The notes: generated by a model not told the origin, from the sequence alone. A stretch of 64,000 bases of DNA from Aliarcobacter butzleri (GCF_900187115.1 NZ_LT906455.1:1178001-1242000), one strand, 5' to 3'; shown: positions 24,855 through 34,393, counted from the stretch's first letter. Translations and numbers: made by a program.

Positions 24855-25928
24855 TTAATCTAAAATATATAAAGCTAATTCATCAGCTAATAAAAAGTTT
24901 TTATTAAAAACCTTATTATTCTCTATGTAAACTTTTTCATAACTAATTAGTTCATCTATTTTTTTTAGTTCTTTTTCATCAAAAAGTTCTAATTCAACAC
25001 CATTTAAACATCGAAATCCTAATAAAACTTTTTCTACTTTTATATCATCTTCATCTATTTCTTCAATCTCAACAAATAAAGGATTTTTTATGTACTCTTC
25101 AAGATTTTTTAAAGGATATTCTCTTCTCTTATTTATATATCCAACTGCACCAGCTCCAACGCCTAAATACTCTTTATGTTGCCAATATCCATAGTTATGT
25201 TTTGATTGAGAATTTTTATTTCTTGAAAAATTTGATATTTCATATTGAGTAAATCCATTTTTTGAAAAATAATCAAATATTTCATAAGATAAATCCTCGT
25301 CATCAATTTTTACACTATTTTTATCAAGTTTAAAAAATTTTGTTCCTTCTTCAATTGTCAATGAATATGCACTTATATGCGTAATTGGGAGTGAAAAAGC
25401 AATATCCAAATCTTCTTTTATACTATTTAATGTATCATTCTTAACACCATAAATAATATCACAATTAATCTCTTTAAAACCAATTTCTGAAGCATTTTGT
25501 ATAGCTTTAATAGCACTATTACTATTATGACTTCTTCCTAAAAATTTTAATTTTTCATTCTGAAAACTTTGAACTCCAAAGCTCACACGGCTTACACCAA
25601 GGCTTTTCATAGTTTCTAACCATTCAAAAGAAGCAGAATTTGGATTTGCTTCAGTTGTTATTTCAACTTTTTCTTCTAAATATGGATTTATTATTTCAAA
25701 AATCTCTTTATATTCAAAAGCTTTTATAGTAGAAGGTGTTCCTCCTCCTATAAATACTGTTTCGATTTTTTTATTTCGATTTTTTACATATTTTTCTATA
25801 TTGTTTTTTAACTGTATTTTTAAGGCTTTCATATAATCATTTTTTAAACTAAACTTGTCTGTATATGAGTTAAATGCACAATAAAAACATTTACTATCGC
25901 AAAAGGGAATGTGTATATATAAAAGCAA
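24855..25928 (-). CDS. hemW: Radical-SAM heme chaperone HemW
   Basis: HemW is a HemN-like radical-SAM protein thought to bind and deliver heme rather than to oxidise coproporphyrinogen. The N-terminus holds the 4Fe-4S motif C-x3-C-x2-C in PFCDSKCFYCAF; the fourth Cys of true HemN (CxC) is replaced by Phe, which favours HemW. Further features are FIGGGTPST near residue 65, EANPNS near 95 and the QSFQ segment near 120. The 357-residue length is right for HemW. It is divergent to rppH with only 55 bp between the start codons; this pairing is also known in Campylobacter. Confidence 0.88.
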   Translation of the reverse strand: MLLYIHIPFCDSKCFYCAFNSYTDKFSLKNDYMKALKIQLKNNIEKYVKNRNKKIETVFIGGGTPSTIKAFEYKEIFEIINPYLEEKVEITTEANPNSASFEWLETMKSLGVSRVSFGVQSFQNEKLKFLGRSHNSNSAIKAIQNASEIGFKEINCDIIYGVKNDTLNSIKEDLDIAFSLPITHISAYSLTIEEGTKFFKLDKNSVKIDDEDLSYEIFDYFSKNGFTQYEISNFSRNKNSQSKHNYGYWQHKEYLGVGAGAVGYINKRREYPLKNLEEYIKNPLFVEIEEIDEDDIKVEKVLLGFRCLNGVELELFDEKELKKIDELISYEKVYIENNKVFNKNFLLADELALYILD

Positions 25929-25983
25929 TTTTTAATCCTAATTATCTTAAAATATCTGGCTAATTATAAGGGAAAATATATTT

Positions 25984-26481
25984 ATGACTGATAAAAAAGA
26001 AAAGAAAACAATTAACGAGAAAAAAAACTTTAGACCTAATGTTGCAGCTATCGTACTATCAGCAAAATATCCTCATAAGTGTGAAATTTTTATTGCCTCA
26101 AGAACTGATGTTGAAAATGCTTGGCAGTTTCCTCAAGGTGGAATTGATGATGGAGAATCATCAAAAGAGGCTTTATTTAGAGAGTTAGAAGAAGAAATTG
26201 GTACAAGAGATGTTGAAATCATCGCAGAATATCCTACTTGGGTATCTTACGAATTTCCTCCTGCTATTGCTAAAAAAATGTATCCTTATGACGGGCAAAG
26301 ACAAAAGTATTATTTAGTTAAATTAAAAAAAGGCGCTACAATTAACATAGATACTGAGATTCCTGAATTTAGCGAGTATAAATTTGTGCCTACTGAAAAT
26401 ATTTATGAATATATAACTTTTTTTAAAAGAACTGTTTATAAACAAGTTATAAAATATTTTAAAAATGAAGGTTATATTTAA
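25984..26481 (+). CDS. rppH: RNA pyrophosphohydrolase (Nudix)
   Basis: RppH removes pyrophosphate from the 5' end of mRNA to trigger decay. The Nudix box starts at G52-G53-I-D-D-G and continues REL-EEEIG to about residue 73, with all catalytic Glu residues. WQFPQGGIDDGES and the later YDGQRQKYYLVK are typical of RppH/NudH. At 165 residues it is the usual size. The N-terminal ~15 residues are Lys-rich. It is 17 bp ahead of lysC, with AAGGAT in between. Confidence 0.92.
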   Translation: MTDKKEKKTINEKKNFRPNVAAIVLSAKYPHKCEIFIASRTDVENAWQFPQGGIDDGESSKEALFRELEEEIGTRDVEIIAEYPTWVSYEFPPAIAKKMYPYDGQRQKYYLVKLKKGATINIDTEIPEFSEYKFVPTENIYEYITFFKRTVYKQVIKYFKNEGYI

Positions 26482-26498
26482 AAAGGATAAAAAATTAG

Positions 26499-27710
26499 AT
26501 GTTAAAAGTACTTAAGTTTGGTGGAACAAGTGTTGGTACACTTGATAGAATACAAAATGTTGCAAATATCATAAAAAAAATAAAAGACGAAGGTCACGAT
26601 GTAATTGCTATTGTTTCAGCTATGAGTGGAGAGACTAATAAGCTATTAGATTATGCTGGTTATTATTCAAAAACTCCAAAACTAGATGAAGTTGATATGC
26701 TTTTAAGTTCAGGGGAAAGAGTAACTTCAGCACTTTTATCAATTGCTTTAAATGAAATGGGTTATAAAGCTATGTCTATGAGTGGAAGACAAGCAGGAAT
26801 CATTACTGATAATGCTCATACAAAAGCAAGAATTGAAAATATCGATACAGCAGAGATGAAAAAAGCAATAAAAGATGGAAATATCATCATTGTTGCAGGT
26901 TTTCAAGGGGTTGCTCAAGATACTTTAAGAGTTTCAACTCTTGGTCGAGGAGGAAGTGATTTAACTGCTGTTGCAATTGCAGGAGCAATAGAAGCTGATG
27001 TTTGTGAAATATATACTGATGTTGATGGTATTTATACAACAGACCCTAGAATTGAACCAAAAGCTAAAAAGTTAGACAAAATTTCATATGATGAGATGCT
27101 TGAACTTGCTAGTTTAGGTGCAAAAGTATTACAAAATAGATCAGTAGAAATGGCGAAAAAATTAAATGTAAATTTAGTATCAAGAAGTAGCTTTACGCCA
27201 GAAGTTGAAGGTACATTAATAACAAAGGAAGAGAATATTATGGAAAAACCAGTTGTAAGTGGAATTGCGTTAGATAAAAATCAAATTAGAGTTGGAATGT
27301 ATGGAGTTACAGATAGACCTGGTATTGCTTCAGCTATTTTTACTGCACTTGCTGATGCAAATATCAATGTTGATATGATAGTTCAAACAAGAGGATTAGA
27401 TGGAACAACTGATTTAGATTTTACAATTCCTACGACTGATTTTGAAATCTGTAAAAAAGTTATGGAACAATTTAAAGCTCAAGCTAAAAATATAGATTAC
27501 AATGAATCTATTTGTAAAGTATCTATTGTTGGTGTTGGTATGAAATCTCATACTGGAGTTGCTTCAAAAGCATTTACAGCAATGGCTAATGAAAATATTA
27601 ATATAAGAATTATTTCAACTAGTGAAATCAAAATTTCTATGATTATCGATGAAAAATATGCAGAGCTTGCTGTTCGAGCTTTACATGAAGCTTATCATTT
27701 GGATAAATAG
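26499..27710 (+). CDS. lysC: Aspartate kinase
   Basis: Aspartokinase phosphorylates aspartate, the first step to lysine, threonine, methionine and diaminopimelate. The N-terminal KFGGTSVG, SSGERVTSALLS near residue 70, and TLGRGGSDLTAVAIA near 147 mark the kinase domain; tandem ACT domains follow from ~residue 265 (MYGVTDRPGIASAIF and VGVGMKSHTGVASKAF), which bind regulatory amino acids. The 403-residue length is normal. The hobA start lies 2 bp after the stop, so the two are coupled. Confidence 0.95.
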   Translation: MLKVLKFGGTSVGTLDRIQNVANIIKKIKDEGHDVIAIVSAMSGETNKLLDYAGYYSKTPKLDEVDMLLSSGERVTSALLSIALNEMGYKAMSMSGRQAGIITDNAHTKARIENIDTAEMKKAIKDGNIIIVAGFQGVAQDTLRVSTLGRGGSDLTAVAIAGAIEADVCEIYTDVDGIYTTDPRIEPKAKKLDKISYDEMLELASLGAKVLQNRSVEMAKKLNVNLVSRSSFTPEVEGTLITKEENIMEKPVVSGIALDKNQIRVGMYGVTDRPGIASAIFTALADANINVDMIVQTRGLDGTTDLDFTIPTTDFEICKKVMEQFKAQAKNIDYNESICKVSIVGVGMKSHTGVASKAFTAMANENINIRIISTSEIKISMIIDEKYAELAVRALHEAYHLDK

Positions 27711-27712
27711 TA

Positions 27713-28264
27713 GTGCAAGAATTTTTAAATTGGACAGTTGATACAATCAGGAAAGACAAATATCTTTCTCCTTGGCTAGAAGAAAAAAAATATGAATGGA
27801 CGCCTTTAGTATCTAAAAATATCAATAATCTTTTAGAAAGGAATTTTTCTATTATTGTTATTACAGATAAGGATAGAGAGTGGTTTTTAGAGTATGCTTT
27901 AACAAACATTAACTCTACAAGATTAAATAGACCATTTTTGCCATATTATGATTTTAAGTCTTTTTATAAATATATCGACAATGTAAAATCGGATGAAGAT
28001 ATTTCATATATAAAAGATATGTTAACTATTTCATTCCCAAATGGTTATTGTTTTTGGTATATTGGAAAAGGACAAGATATAAGAGCGACTATTCCAAAAG
28101 TCTTGAAAAATTCATTTTTATGGCTTTTTGATGAAGAAAAACAAGATGCTTTTAACTTAAAATCAAATGATGAAGCATTAGATATGAAACTTTTACAAAT
28201 GTTTAGATTGTATAATAAAACATTGAGTGCTTCATTATTTGCTGAAATAAATGTGGAAAATTGA
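27713..28264 (+). CDS. hobA: DnaA-binding initiation factor HobA
   Basis: HobA is a Campylobacterota-specific protein that forms tetramers, binds DnaA domain I and promotes orisome assembly; it is the structural counterpart of DiaA in other proteobacteria. The 183-residue length, the opening with WTVDTIRKDKYLSPWLEE, and the position between lysC and the DNA polymerase III delta-prime gene all match HobA. Translation starts at GTG 27713. The last codons overlap the next gene by 4 bp. The identification relies on remembered family sequence and gene order. Confidence 0.85.
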   Translation: MQEFLNWTVDTIRKDKYLSPWLEEKKYEWTPLVSKNINNLLERNFSIIVITDKDREWFLEYALTNINSTRLNRPFLPYYDFKSFYKYIDNVKSDEDISYIKDMLTISFPNGYCFWYIGKGQDIRATIPKVLKNSFLWLFDEEKQDAFNLKSNDEALDMKLLQMFRLYNKTLSASLFAEINVEN

Positions 28265-28896
28265 TTTTGTTAGATTTTATTGAAAACTCTTCTATTTTAA
28301 TAGTAAATAATATTGAGGAAACTTTAAATTTAATGCTTCCAAAATATCCTTTGCACTCTGTAAGAGTTATTAAAAATGAGGAAAAAGAAGAGTTTTTAAT
28401 AGCTCAAGCAAATGAGACTATTAAAGAAGCTTTTATTGCAACAAGTGAAAAAAAATATCTATTTTTATGTGGTTCAACTTTTAGAAAAGAGGCACAAAAT
28501 GCTCTTTTAAAAATTTTGGAAGAACCACCTAGAAATATCGTTTTTATACTTATAACAAATTCAAAAACATCTCTTTTACCGACTATTTATTCGAGATTAC
28601 CATATAAATATCTAAAAAAATCTGAACAAAAAATTGAGTCATCTTTAGATTTAAATAGACTTGATTTAAAAGATATTTATACTTTTTTACAAGAAAATCA
28701 AAAGATTTCTAAACAAGAAGCAAAAGATATAGTTGAATCACTTTTATTAAAAGCTAATAATCAAAAAATCAAATTTTCACAAAAGAAACTTGATTTCTTT
28801 TCTAAAGCAATAAAATTATTGGAATTAAATTCAAAACCAATAAATGTTCTTACAACTCTACTTTTATATTTATCAAATCAAAAAAATCAAAACTGA
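28261..28896 (+). CDS. holB: DNA polymerase III subunit delta-prime
   Basis: Delta-prime is a stator subunit of the clamp loader. This short 211-residue form has the conserved EAQNALLKILEEPP helix near residue 76-90 and the following SRLPYKYL segment, equivalent to the SRC/arginine-finger region. There is no P-loop, as expected for a non-hydrolysing stator. Translation most likely begins at TTG 28261, overlapping the hobA stop. The chain is about 120 residues shorter than E. coli HolB, typical for this phylum. Being coupled to hobA places initiation and elongation factors in one message. Confidence 0.8.
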   Translation: MILLDFIENSSILIVNNIEETLNLMLPKYPLHSVRVIKNEEKEEFLIAQANETIKEAFIATSEKKYLFLCGSTFRKEAQNALLKILEEPPRNIVFILITNSKTSLLPTIYSRLPYKYLKKSEQKIESSLDLNRLDLKDIYTFLQENQKISKQEAKDIVESLLLKANNQKIKFSQKKLDFFSKAIKLLELNSKPINVLTTLLLYLSNQKNQN

Positions 28897-28907
28897 AAGG
28901 TTTTTAT

Positions 28908-30047
28908 ATGAAAACATATAAAATATCACTAAATGATTCAAAAAAGTTTTTTGAAAATCTTGGTTGTGATAGTGGCGGTATTTCGATTTTATCAAAAAAA
29001 TCAAAACTTCATACTTTATATATAAAAGATTTACATGTTGGTGCTGCAAATATTTTAAAACAAGATGCTTTATCTATTGGAGCAGATTTAGCTGTACCAA
29101 ATGGAGTTATAATTGCAAAAGATAAATATGTAAATGCCTTACTTATAGGAACTACAAAACATTTTGAGAATTTAGCAAAAAAAGAGTTAGCACAACCTTT
29201 TGGATTAAAAGAGTTAGCAAAATCTTTAAAAGATTATGTAAAAGAACAAAACTATCCTACAAAAATAATGGGTGTTTTAAATGCAAATGAGGATTCATTT
29301 TTTAAAAATAGTAGATTTGATAACTCTGAAGCTTGTCAAAGAATAGAAAAAATGATAGAAGATGGTGCAAATATAATAGATATTGGTGCAGTTTCAAGTC
29401 GTCCTGGAAGTTTACCAGTTAGTGAAAATATAGAACTTGATAGACTAAAAGATATAGTTCAAACTATTTATCAAAATAAATATTATGAAAAAGTTGATTT
29501 TTCCATAGATTCTTTTTCTCCAAAAGTTATAGAATATGTTTTAAATCATGGCTTTAAAATAGTAAATGATATAACAGGTTTGCAAAATGATGAAGTTTGT
29601 AAACTTGTATCAAAATATAACGCTCAAGCAGTTATTATGCATATGCAAAATAATCAAACAAATATGCAAGAAGCTCCTTTTTATGAAGATGTTATAGTTG
29701 AAATTGATGATTTTTTTACCAAACGATTAGAAAAAGTAAAAAGTTTTGGGGTAAAAGATATAGTTTTAGATGTGGGTATTGGTTTTGGAAAAACTTTGGA
29801 ACACAACCTACTCTTACTTAAAAATTTAGAACATTTTAAACACTTTGGATATGAGTTACTAATTGGTGCAAGTAGAAAATCCATGATAGATAAAATAACA
29901 CCAACTGAAGTTATAAATAGACTTCCAGGAACTTTGGCTATTCATTTAGAATCTATTAGAAATGGTGCTTCAATTATTAGATGCCATGATGTAAAAGAAC
30001 ACTTTCAAGCAATAAAAGTTTTTGAAGCGATAGAAAATATAAATTAA
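28908..30047 (+). CDS. folP: Dihydropteroate synthase with N-terminal extension
   Basis: FolP condenses p-aminobenzoate with dihydropterin pyrophosphate in folate synthesis and is the sulfonamide target. The TIM-barrel part begins near residue 118 with IMGVLNANEDSFF, then GANIIDIGAVSSRPGS near 155 and DVGIGFGKTLEHN near 290, and LLIGASRKSMI near 322. The first ~110 residues are an extra domain, which I believe is shared by Campylobacterota FolP. The usual GILNVTPDSFSD reads GVLNANEDSFF here. It ends the lysC operon and is followed by a strong hairpin. Confidence 0.9.
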   Translation: MKTYKISLNDSKKFFENLGCDSGGISILSKKSKLHTLYIKDLHVGAANILKQDALSIGADLAVPNGVIIAKDKYVNALLIGTTKHFENLAKKELAQPFGLKELAKSLKDYVKEQNYPTKIMGVLNANEDSFFKNSRFDNSEACQRIEKMIEDGANIIDIGAVSSRPGSLPVSENIELDRLKDIVQTIYQNKYYEKVDFSIDSFSPKVIEYVLNHGFKIVNDITGLQNDEVCKLVSKYNAQAVIMHMQNNQTNMQEAPFYEDVIVEIDDFFTKRLEKVKSFGVKDIVLDVGIGFGKTLEHNLLLLKNLEHFKHFGYELLIGASRKSMIDKITPTEVINRLPGTLAIHLESIRNGASIIRCHDVKEHFQAIKVFEAIENIN

Positions 30048-30055
30048 GATTATTG

Positions 30056-30095
30056 TTCCATTGTTAATCTTATTAGATTAACATGGAAATTTTTA
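30056..30095. terminator. Terminator between convergent folP and DUF3833 gene
   Basis: TTCCATTGTTAATCT (30056-30070) pairs with AGATTAACATGGAA (30075-30088) around TATT with one bulged T, followed by ATTTTTAA. It ends folP and could also act on the opposite strand. Confidence 0.8.
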
Positions 30096-30105
30096 ATACT
30101 AAAAA

Positions 30106-30633
30106 CTAATCTTTTATTATAGTAATCACAAGTTCTCCAACAACAAAACCAAATTTTTTCAGTTTAGAGTGATTTATAATAACACCATCATCTTGTAAAT
30201 GAAGCCAATCTCGAACACTTAAATCAATAGTTGAGTCCTTATAAGGAGTTCTCATAACATAATCAAGCATAACAGTATTTCCATTTGCTATCATAGGACT
30301 TTCACCGATAATATCATTTGCAGTGGCGATAAATTTCTTATTTTCAGTTGGTTTTAAAGTCCAAACCCTTTTCATCTCTTCACCATCGTTGTAAACAAAA
30401 TACTCATCAAGTGTTCCAATACCATTTTTGTCCCAAGAACCAATCATAGTTCCTTTGAATGTTCTTGTTATTTTTCCATTTCTATCTTTTACGATACCAT
30501 AGGCTCTTAGTTTGCCATTAAAATATTCTTGAGGAATAAACTCTGGTTTTGTGTTGTTAAAATCTTCTATTTTCATGCTTGTACATCCTGTAAATAAAAT
30601 TGTTGTTAAAAAAATAAATATTAAATTTTTCAT
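30106..30633 (-). CDS. DUF3833 lipoprotein
   Basis: A 175-residue protein with a lipoprotein signal peptide: hydrophobic stretch then LFTGC with C17 as the acylated residue. The mature part matches DUF3833, a beta-rich domain (GKLRAYGIVKDRNGKITRTFKG; later DWLHLQDDGVIINHS). Function is unknown, but DUF3833 genes regularly sit beside cyclopropane-synthase-like methyltransferases and DUF1365 genes. It overlaps that methyltransferase gene by 4 bp and closes the seven-gene - strand cluster. Confidence 0.8.
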   Translation of the reverse strand: MKNLIFIFLTTILFTGCTSMKIEDFNNTKPEFIPQEYFNGKLRAYGIVKDRNGKITRTFKGTMIGSWDKNGIGTLDEYFVYNDGEEMKRVWTLKPTENKKFIATANDIIGESPMIANGNTVMLDYVMRTPYKDSTIDLSVRDWLHLQDDGVIINHSKLKKFGFVVGELVITIIKD

Positions 30634-31856
30634 GCGATTAATCCTTTATTTAAATCTATATTTTGATCTCTTGTAAAAACCAATTGATGAAGATTTATAT
30701 TTCTTGTTAAAAATGCCGCTTCACAATAGTTTAGATACATTTTCCACATTCGTATAAAATACTCATCAAACCCTAATTTTTTAACTTCTTCTAATTTTTT
30801 TTCAAAATTTTCATGCCAAATATTTAAAGTCTTTGCATAATCTTCTGTGAACTCTTCAAGATGATTTAGATTTAATCTTGTATGTTTTGATGTCACTTCA
30901 AGTATTTTAGAGATACTTGGAAGATGACCTCCTGGGAAAATATATTTTTGTATAAAATCAGTCCCTTTTGAGTAAGCTTTATATCTTTGGTCAGGCATTG
31001 TGATTACTTGTAGAACTAAAACTCCATTTGGTTTTAGTAACTCTTGACACTTTTTAAAGAAGATATGAAAATACTCTTTGCCCACAGCTTCAAACATCTC
31101 AACAGCAATTATTGCATCAAATTTACCATTTAAATCTCTGTAATCTTTAAGTAAAATATCGATTTTATCTTCTACATTATGTTCTTTAAATCTATTTTCG
31201 CAAAGTTTTTTTTGCTCAACACTTAAAGTAACCGTTGTAACTTCACAACCTTTGTAATTTGCCAAATGAAGTGCCATCGCTCCCCAACCTGAACCAATTT
31301 CTAAAACTTTTGAGCCCTCTTTTAGATTTAGTTTTGATGAAAGTTTTTCTAACTTATTTTTTTGTGCTTCATATAAATCTTGATTTTTATGTGAAAATAC
31401 AGCACTTGAATACATCATTGTTTCATCAAGCATTAGTTTGTAAAAATCATTAGATAAGTCGTAGTGAGCTGAGATATTTTTTCTTGAGTTTGTTTTTGAG
31501 TTTTTTCGTAAATTATGTTTGATTTTATTAAAAACTGGCATAAGGTTTATTAGTCTGTTTTTTTCATTTTCACTTGTAGTTCCAAGATATTGTGCATTTA
31601 AAAGTGCTAATTCTATTAGTTTTGTAAGATTTGAAGTTTCAAAATCTTTATCTATAAAACTCTCACAAAAACCAATGTCTCCATAAAGCATAATCCTTGT
31701 AAAAAATCTATTGTTTTTTATTTCTAAAGTGATTCTTTCTTCAACTGTTTTTTCTCCATAAAGTTTGATATTTCCATCTTTATAGATTACTTCAAGTGTT
31801 CCAGTTTTTATTTTTGAAAAGAAGTTATCTCCAAATTTATTCCATAATTTTTGCAT
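30630..31856 (-). CDS. Cyclopropane-fatty-acyl-phospholipid synthase-like methyltransferase
   Basis: A 408-residue SAM-dependent enzyme of the CFA synthase family, acting on unsaturated acyl chains of membrane phospholipids to form a cyclopropane or a methyl branch. Signatures are ISAHYDLSNDFYKLMLDETMMYSSA near residue 125-150, VLEIGSGWGAMALHLA near 185, and EMFEAVGKEYF near 250, followed by FIQKYIFPGGHLPS. It lies 2 bp after the DUF1365 gene. In other bacteria, the FAD oxidoreductase-DUF1365-CFAS set is linked to oxidative or singlet-oxygen stress and to modified fatty acids; the product here is unknown. Confidence 0.88.
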   Translation of the reverse strand: MQKLWNKFGDNFFSKIKTGTLEVIYKDGNIKLYGEKTVEERITLEIKNNRFFTRIMLYGDIGFCESFIDKDFETSNLTKLIELALLNAQYLGTTSENEKNRLINLMPVFNKIKHNLRKNSKTNSRKNISAHYDLSNDFYKLMLDETMMYSSAVFSHKNQDLYEAQKNKLEKLSSKLNLKEGSKVLEIGSGWGAMALHLANYKGCEVTTVTLSVEQKKLCENRFKEHNVEDKIDILLKDYRDLNGKFDAIIAVEMFEAVGKEYFHIFFKKCQELLKPNGVLVLQVITMPDQRYKAYSKGTDFIQKYIFPGGHLPSISKILEVTSKHTRLNLNHLEEFTEDYAKTLNIWHENFEKKLEEVKKLGFDEYFIRMWKMYLNYCEAAFLTRNINLHQLVFTRDQNIDLNKGLIA

Positions 31857-31858
31857 TT

Positions 31859-32611
31859 TTAATACCTCCTTATTTTGTCATTTTCTCTTGGAAAATAGAT
31901 TTTTAACCCTTTTAAATAAAGCCTAAATGCATGATAATAAGTTCGAGAAACCACTAAAAAAGTGCTGAACATATATCTAAAAAATATTTTTAGTATATTT
32001 TTAAAAGTGTATGGCTTTCCTTTTGAGTTAAAAATTGCTGTTAATTTGTGTTGTTTATTTTCGTATAAATCTATTTTTATAAATAATTTGTTTTTTTCAT
32101 ACTTTAGCTCAAATTCATAAACTCCCTCACACTCAAAAAAAGGTGAAACATACATATCTTTTTTTACAACTCCAAAATAAGAATTATTTCTTCTTTCAAG
32201 CTTTACAGGGTAAACAACACGACCGTTGTTGTAGTTATGAACTTCAGCTAAAATATGAGTTGGAAAATTTTCTTCATCAAATAAAACTAGAACACTAATT
32301 GGATTAAAAACAAAGTTTAAAACCCTTGGAAGTGTTAAAAATCTCATTTTAGAAGCCATTTTTAAATCAAACTTTTTTAATAACTCTTCTATGTTTTTTA
32401 TAAATTCAGTACTTTCTCCAAAGTGGTCAAAACTTTTTAAACTCATAAAATTTAATTTGTTTATAGAAAAGATTCTGTTTTCCAAACTTTTTAAATCAAA
32501 TACATCAATATCAAGCAGGTAAAAATTATATTTAAAATCATGCTTTTTAGGAAGAAATCTTTTATGATAGATAGTTCCTTCAAAAATATTGTGATTTGAT
32601 AAATTTTGCAT
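31859..32611 (-). CDS. DUF1365 protein
   Basis: The start is set at the ATG at 32611, directly after the stop of the FAD oxidoreductase; an upstream ATG at 32653 would add 14 residues overlapping that gene. The product of 250 residues fits DUF1365: IYHKRFLPKKHDFKYNFYLL at the N-terminus, TLPRVLNFVFNPISVLVLFD near residue 95, and MYVSPFFECEGVYEF near 155. No membrane span or catalytic motif is obvious. The family is nearly always paired with the FAD oxidoreductase and methyltransferase flanking it here. Confidence 0.85.
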   Translation of the reverse strand: MQNLSNHNIFEGTIYHKRFLPKKHDFKYNFYLLDIDVFDLKSLENRIFSINKLNFMSLKSFDHFGESTEFIKNIEELLKKFDLKMASKMRFLTLPRVLNFVFNPISVLVLFDEENFPTHILAEVHNYNNGRVVYPVKLERRNNSYFGVVKKDMYVSPFFECEGVYEFELKYEKNKLFIKIDLYENKQHKLTAIFNSKGKPYTFKNILKIFFRYMFSTFLVVSRTYYHAFRLYLKGLKIYFPRENDKIRRY

Positions 32612-32612
32612 T

Positions 32613-33851
32613 TTAGAACTCACATCCAAGTTTTGAAGCCACTTTTGTAGCACTTAATAGTCCATCTTCATGGAAACCATATCTCCAATAAGCTCCTGCA
32701 AAATATGTGTTATTATGTCCACAAATCTCATCTTTTTTACTTTGCATTTTTATTGCCTTTGAGTCAAATTGAGGATGTTCATAAGAGATTTTTTCAATCA
32801 CGTTATTTATATTTTGTGTCTCGTTTAATGATACAAAATAATCTTTTTTGGTTTTTAGATTTTGTAGAGTATTTATCCAATAGCTAAGAGTTACAAGCTT
32901 ATTTTGTTTGTTTGAACTTGTGTAATTCCAGGCTGCGTACATTTTTCTATTTGGATATAAAATATTATTGTCATTATGTAAAACAGCGCTATTTTCTTTA
33001 TATTTAAAGGCACTTAAAATCTCAACTTCTTTTGATGTAGGATTTTCTAAAATCTCTAAAGCTTCAGGTGCGTGCATAGCTAATACAACTTTGTCATAAA
33101 AAGATCTATTTCCATTTTTATGAATCAAATAAACACCATTTACTTCTCTTTGAACTTTTATAACATCAGAGTTTAAAAAGATTTTTCCAGAGATTTTCTC
33201 TTTTATTTTATTTACATAATTTATACTTCCATTACTAACAGTTAGCCATTGATGATGAGTTGAAACTCCTAAAAGTCCATGATTTTTAAAAAATGTCAGA
33301 AATGTTCTTGCTGGAAAATTATTCATCTCATCACTTGGAGTTGACCAAATAGCAGCACCCATTGGAAGTAAATATCTTTGTTTAAAGGCATTTGAATAAT
33401 CTTTTATGTATTCCCCTAAAGTTTTGTCTAAATTTGAATTACACTCTTTTAAATCTTGATTTGCTTTTTTATTAAAATCTAAAATATCTTTTATCATTTT
33501 ATAGTGAGTTAGAGAAAAAAGATTTCTTTTTTGGGCAAACATTCCTTTTAGTGATGAACCATTGTAAGCTCTGTTTATATCTTTGTCCCAAAAAGCAAAA
33601 CTCATATCTGAGTTTTCTATTTTTACATTTAATTCTTTAAATAGTTTTGTCAAAAGTGGATAAGTAGGATGATTAAAAACTAAAAAACCAGTATCAACAC
33701 CAAAGATTTTATCCTCATCTTGAACCATTGTAGTTCTAGCATGACCTCCTAATCTATCCTCTTTTTCGTATAAATCAACTTCATGTTTAGAACTCAAAAT
33801 ATAGGCACTTCCAAGTCCACTAATTCCAGCTCCTAAAACTGCTATTTTCAT
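32613..33851 (-). CDS. FAD-dependent amine-oxidase-like oxidoreductase (COG2907 type)
   Basis: A 412-residue flavoprotein. The N-terminal dinucleotide-binding motif is AVLGAGISGLGSAYIL with the acidic end of the second strand in DLYEKEDRLGGHARTT; FGVDTGFLVFN follows near residue 52. The C-terminal FAD contact FAGAYWRYGFHEDGLLSATKVA near residue 385 is typical. Homologues in Rhodobacter-type lipid clusters are proposed to desaturate or modify methylated acyl chains; the substrate here is inferred from the CFAS and DUF1365 neighbours. It overlaps the lipocalin gene by 4 bp. Confidence 0.85.
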   Translation of the reverse strand: MKIAVLGAGISGLGSAYILSSKHEVDLYEKEDRLGGHARTTMVQDEDKIFGVDTGFLVFNHPTYPLLTKLFKELNVKIENSDMSFAFWDKDINRAYNGSSLKGMFAQKRNLFSLTHYKMIKDILDFNKKANQDLKECNSNLDKTLGEYIKDYSNAFKQRYLLPMGAAIWSTPSDEMNNFPARTFLTFFKNHGLLGVSTHHQWLTVSNGSINYVNKIKEKISGKIFLNSDVIKVQREVNGVYLIHKNGNRSFYDKVVLAMHAPEALEILENPTSKEVEILSAFKYKENSAVLHNDNNILYPNRKMYAAWNYTSSNKQNKLVTLSYWINTLQNLKTKKDYFVSLNETQNINNVIEKISYEHPQFDSKAIKMQSKKDEICGHNNTYFAGAYWRYGFHEDGLLSATKVASKLGCEF

Positions 33852-34336
33852 TTGTATCTTCCTTTTGGGTCAAGTTTTGTAAAAACTAATTTTGAAATAT
33901 CCATTTTGTTTTCTAAATCATCTAAAATTTTTTCTAATTCATTTTTATCTATATTTGGCGTTCTACTCATAATCCAAAGATTTGAATAATCATCATTTGA
34001 AACAACTGCTGTTTTATAATCATTTAGATATTCAATTTTGTATGAACTTCTAAAAACAAAAAAATATCTCATAAAAAGTTGGTTATTTTCTAGTTTTGCA
34101 AAACCGTTATATTCTATTAGTTTTCCATCTAATTCATTTTCAAAACATCTATTATAAACATCATATGTGTTGTTTTCTTGAAGTTTGTACTCCACACTTG
34201 AAGCTACACAAGAGGTTTGAAAACTATTTTCAATTCTTGCTATTTCATACCAAAGTCCAGAAAATTTTTTAATATCAACAAGAGTATTTGCAAAGATTGA
34301 TGAAGAAAAAAATATTGTTAAAAATAAAAACTTCAC
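33848..34336 (-). CDS. Lipocalin (Blc-like), exported
   Basis: A 162-residue protein with a signal peptide (hydrophobic start, then IFANTLVD) and the lipocalin first-strand signature KFSGLWYEIARIENSFQ. The later NDDYSNLWIMSRTPN segment and the C-terminal half match bacterial lipocalins, which bind fatty acids or lysophospholipids. There is no Cys directly after the signal, so it looks periplasmic rather than lipid-anchored, unlike E. coli Blc. The setting in a lipid-modifying cluster supports a lipid-handling job. Confidence 0.83.
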   Translation of the reverse strand: MKFLFLTIFFSSSIFANTLVDIKKFSGLWYEIARIENSFQTSCVASSVEYKLQENNTYDVYNRCFENELDGKLIEYNGFAKLENNQLFMRYFFVFRSSYKIEYLNDYKTAVVSNDDYSNLWIMSRTPNIDKNELEKILDDLENKMDISKLVFTKLDPKGRYK

Positions 34337-34393
34337 AAATTACCCTTAGTTGATATTTGTAACTTTATTATAAAAAAATAGAATTTTGTATAC

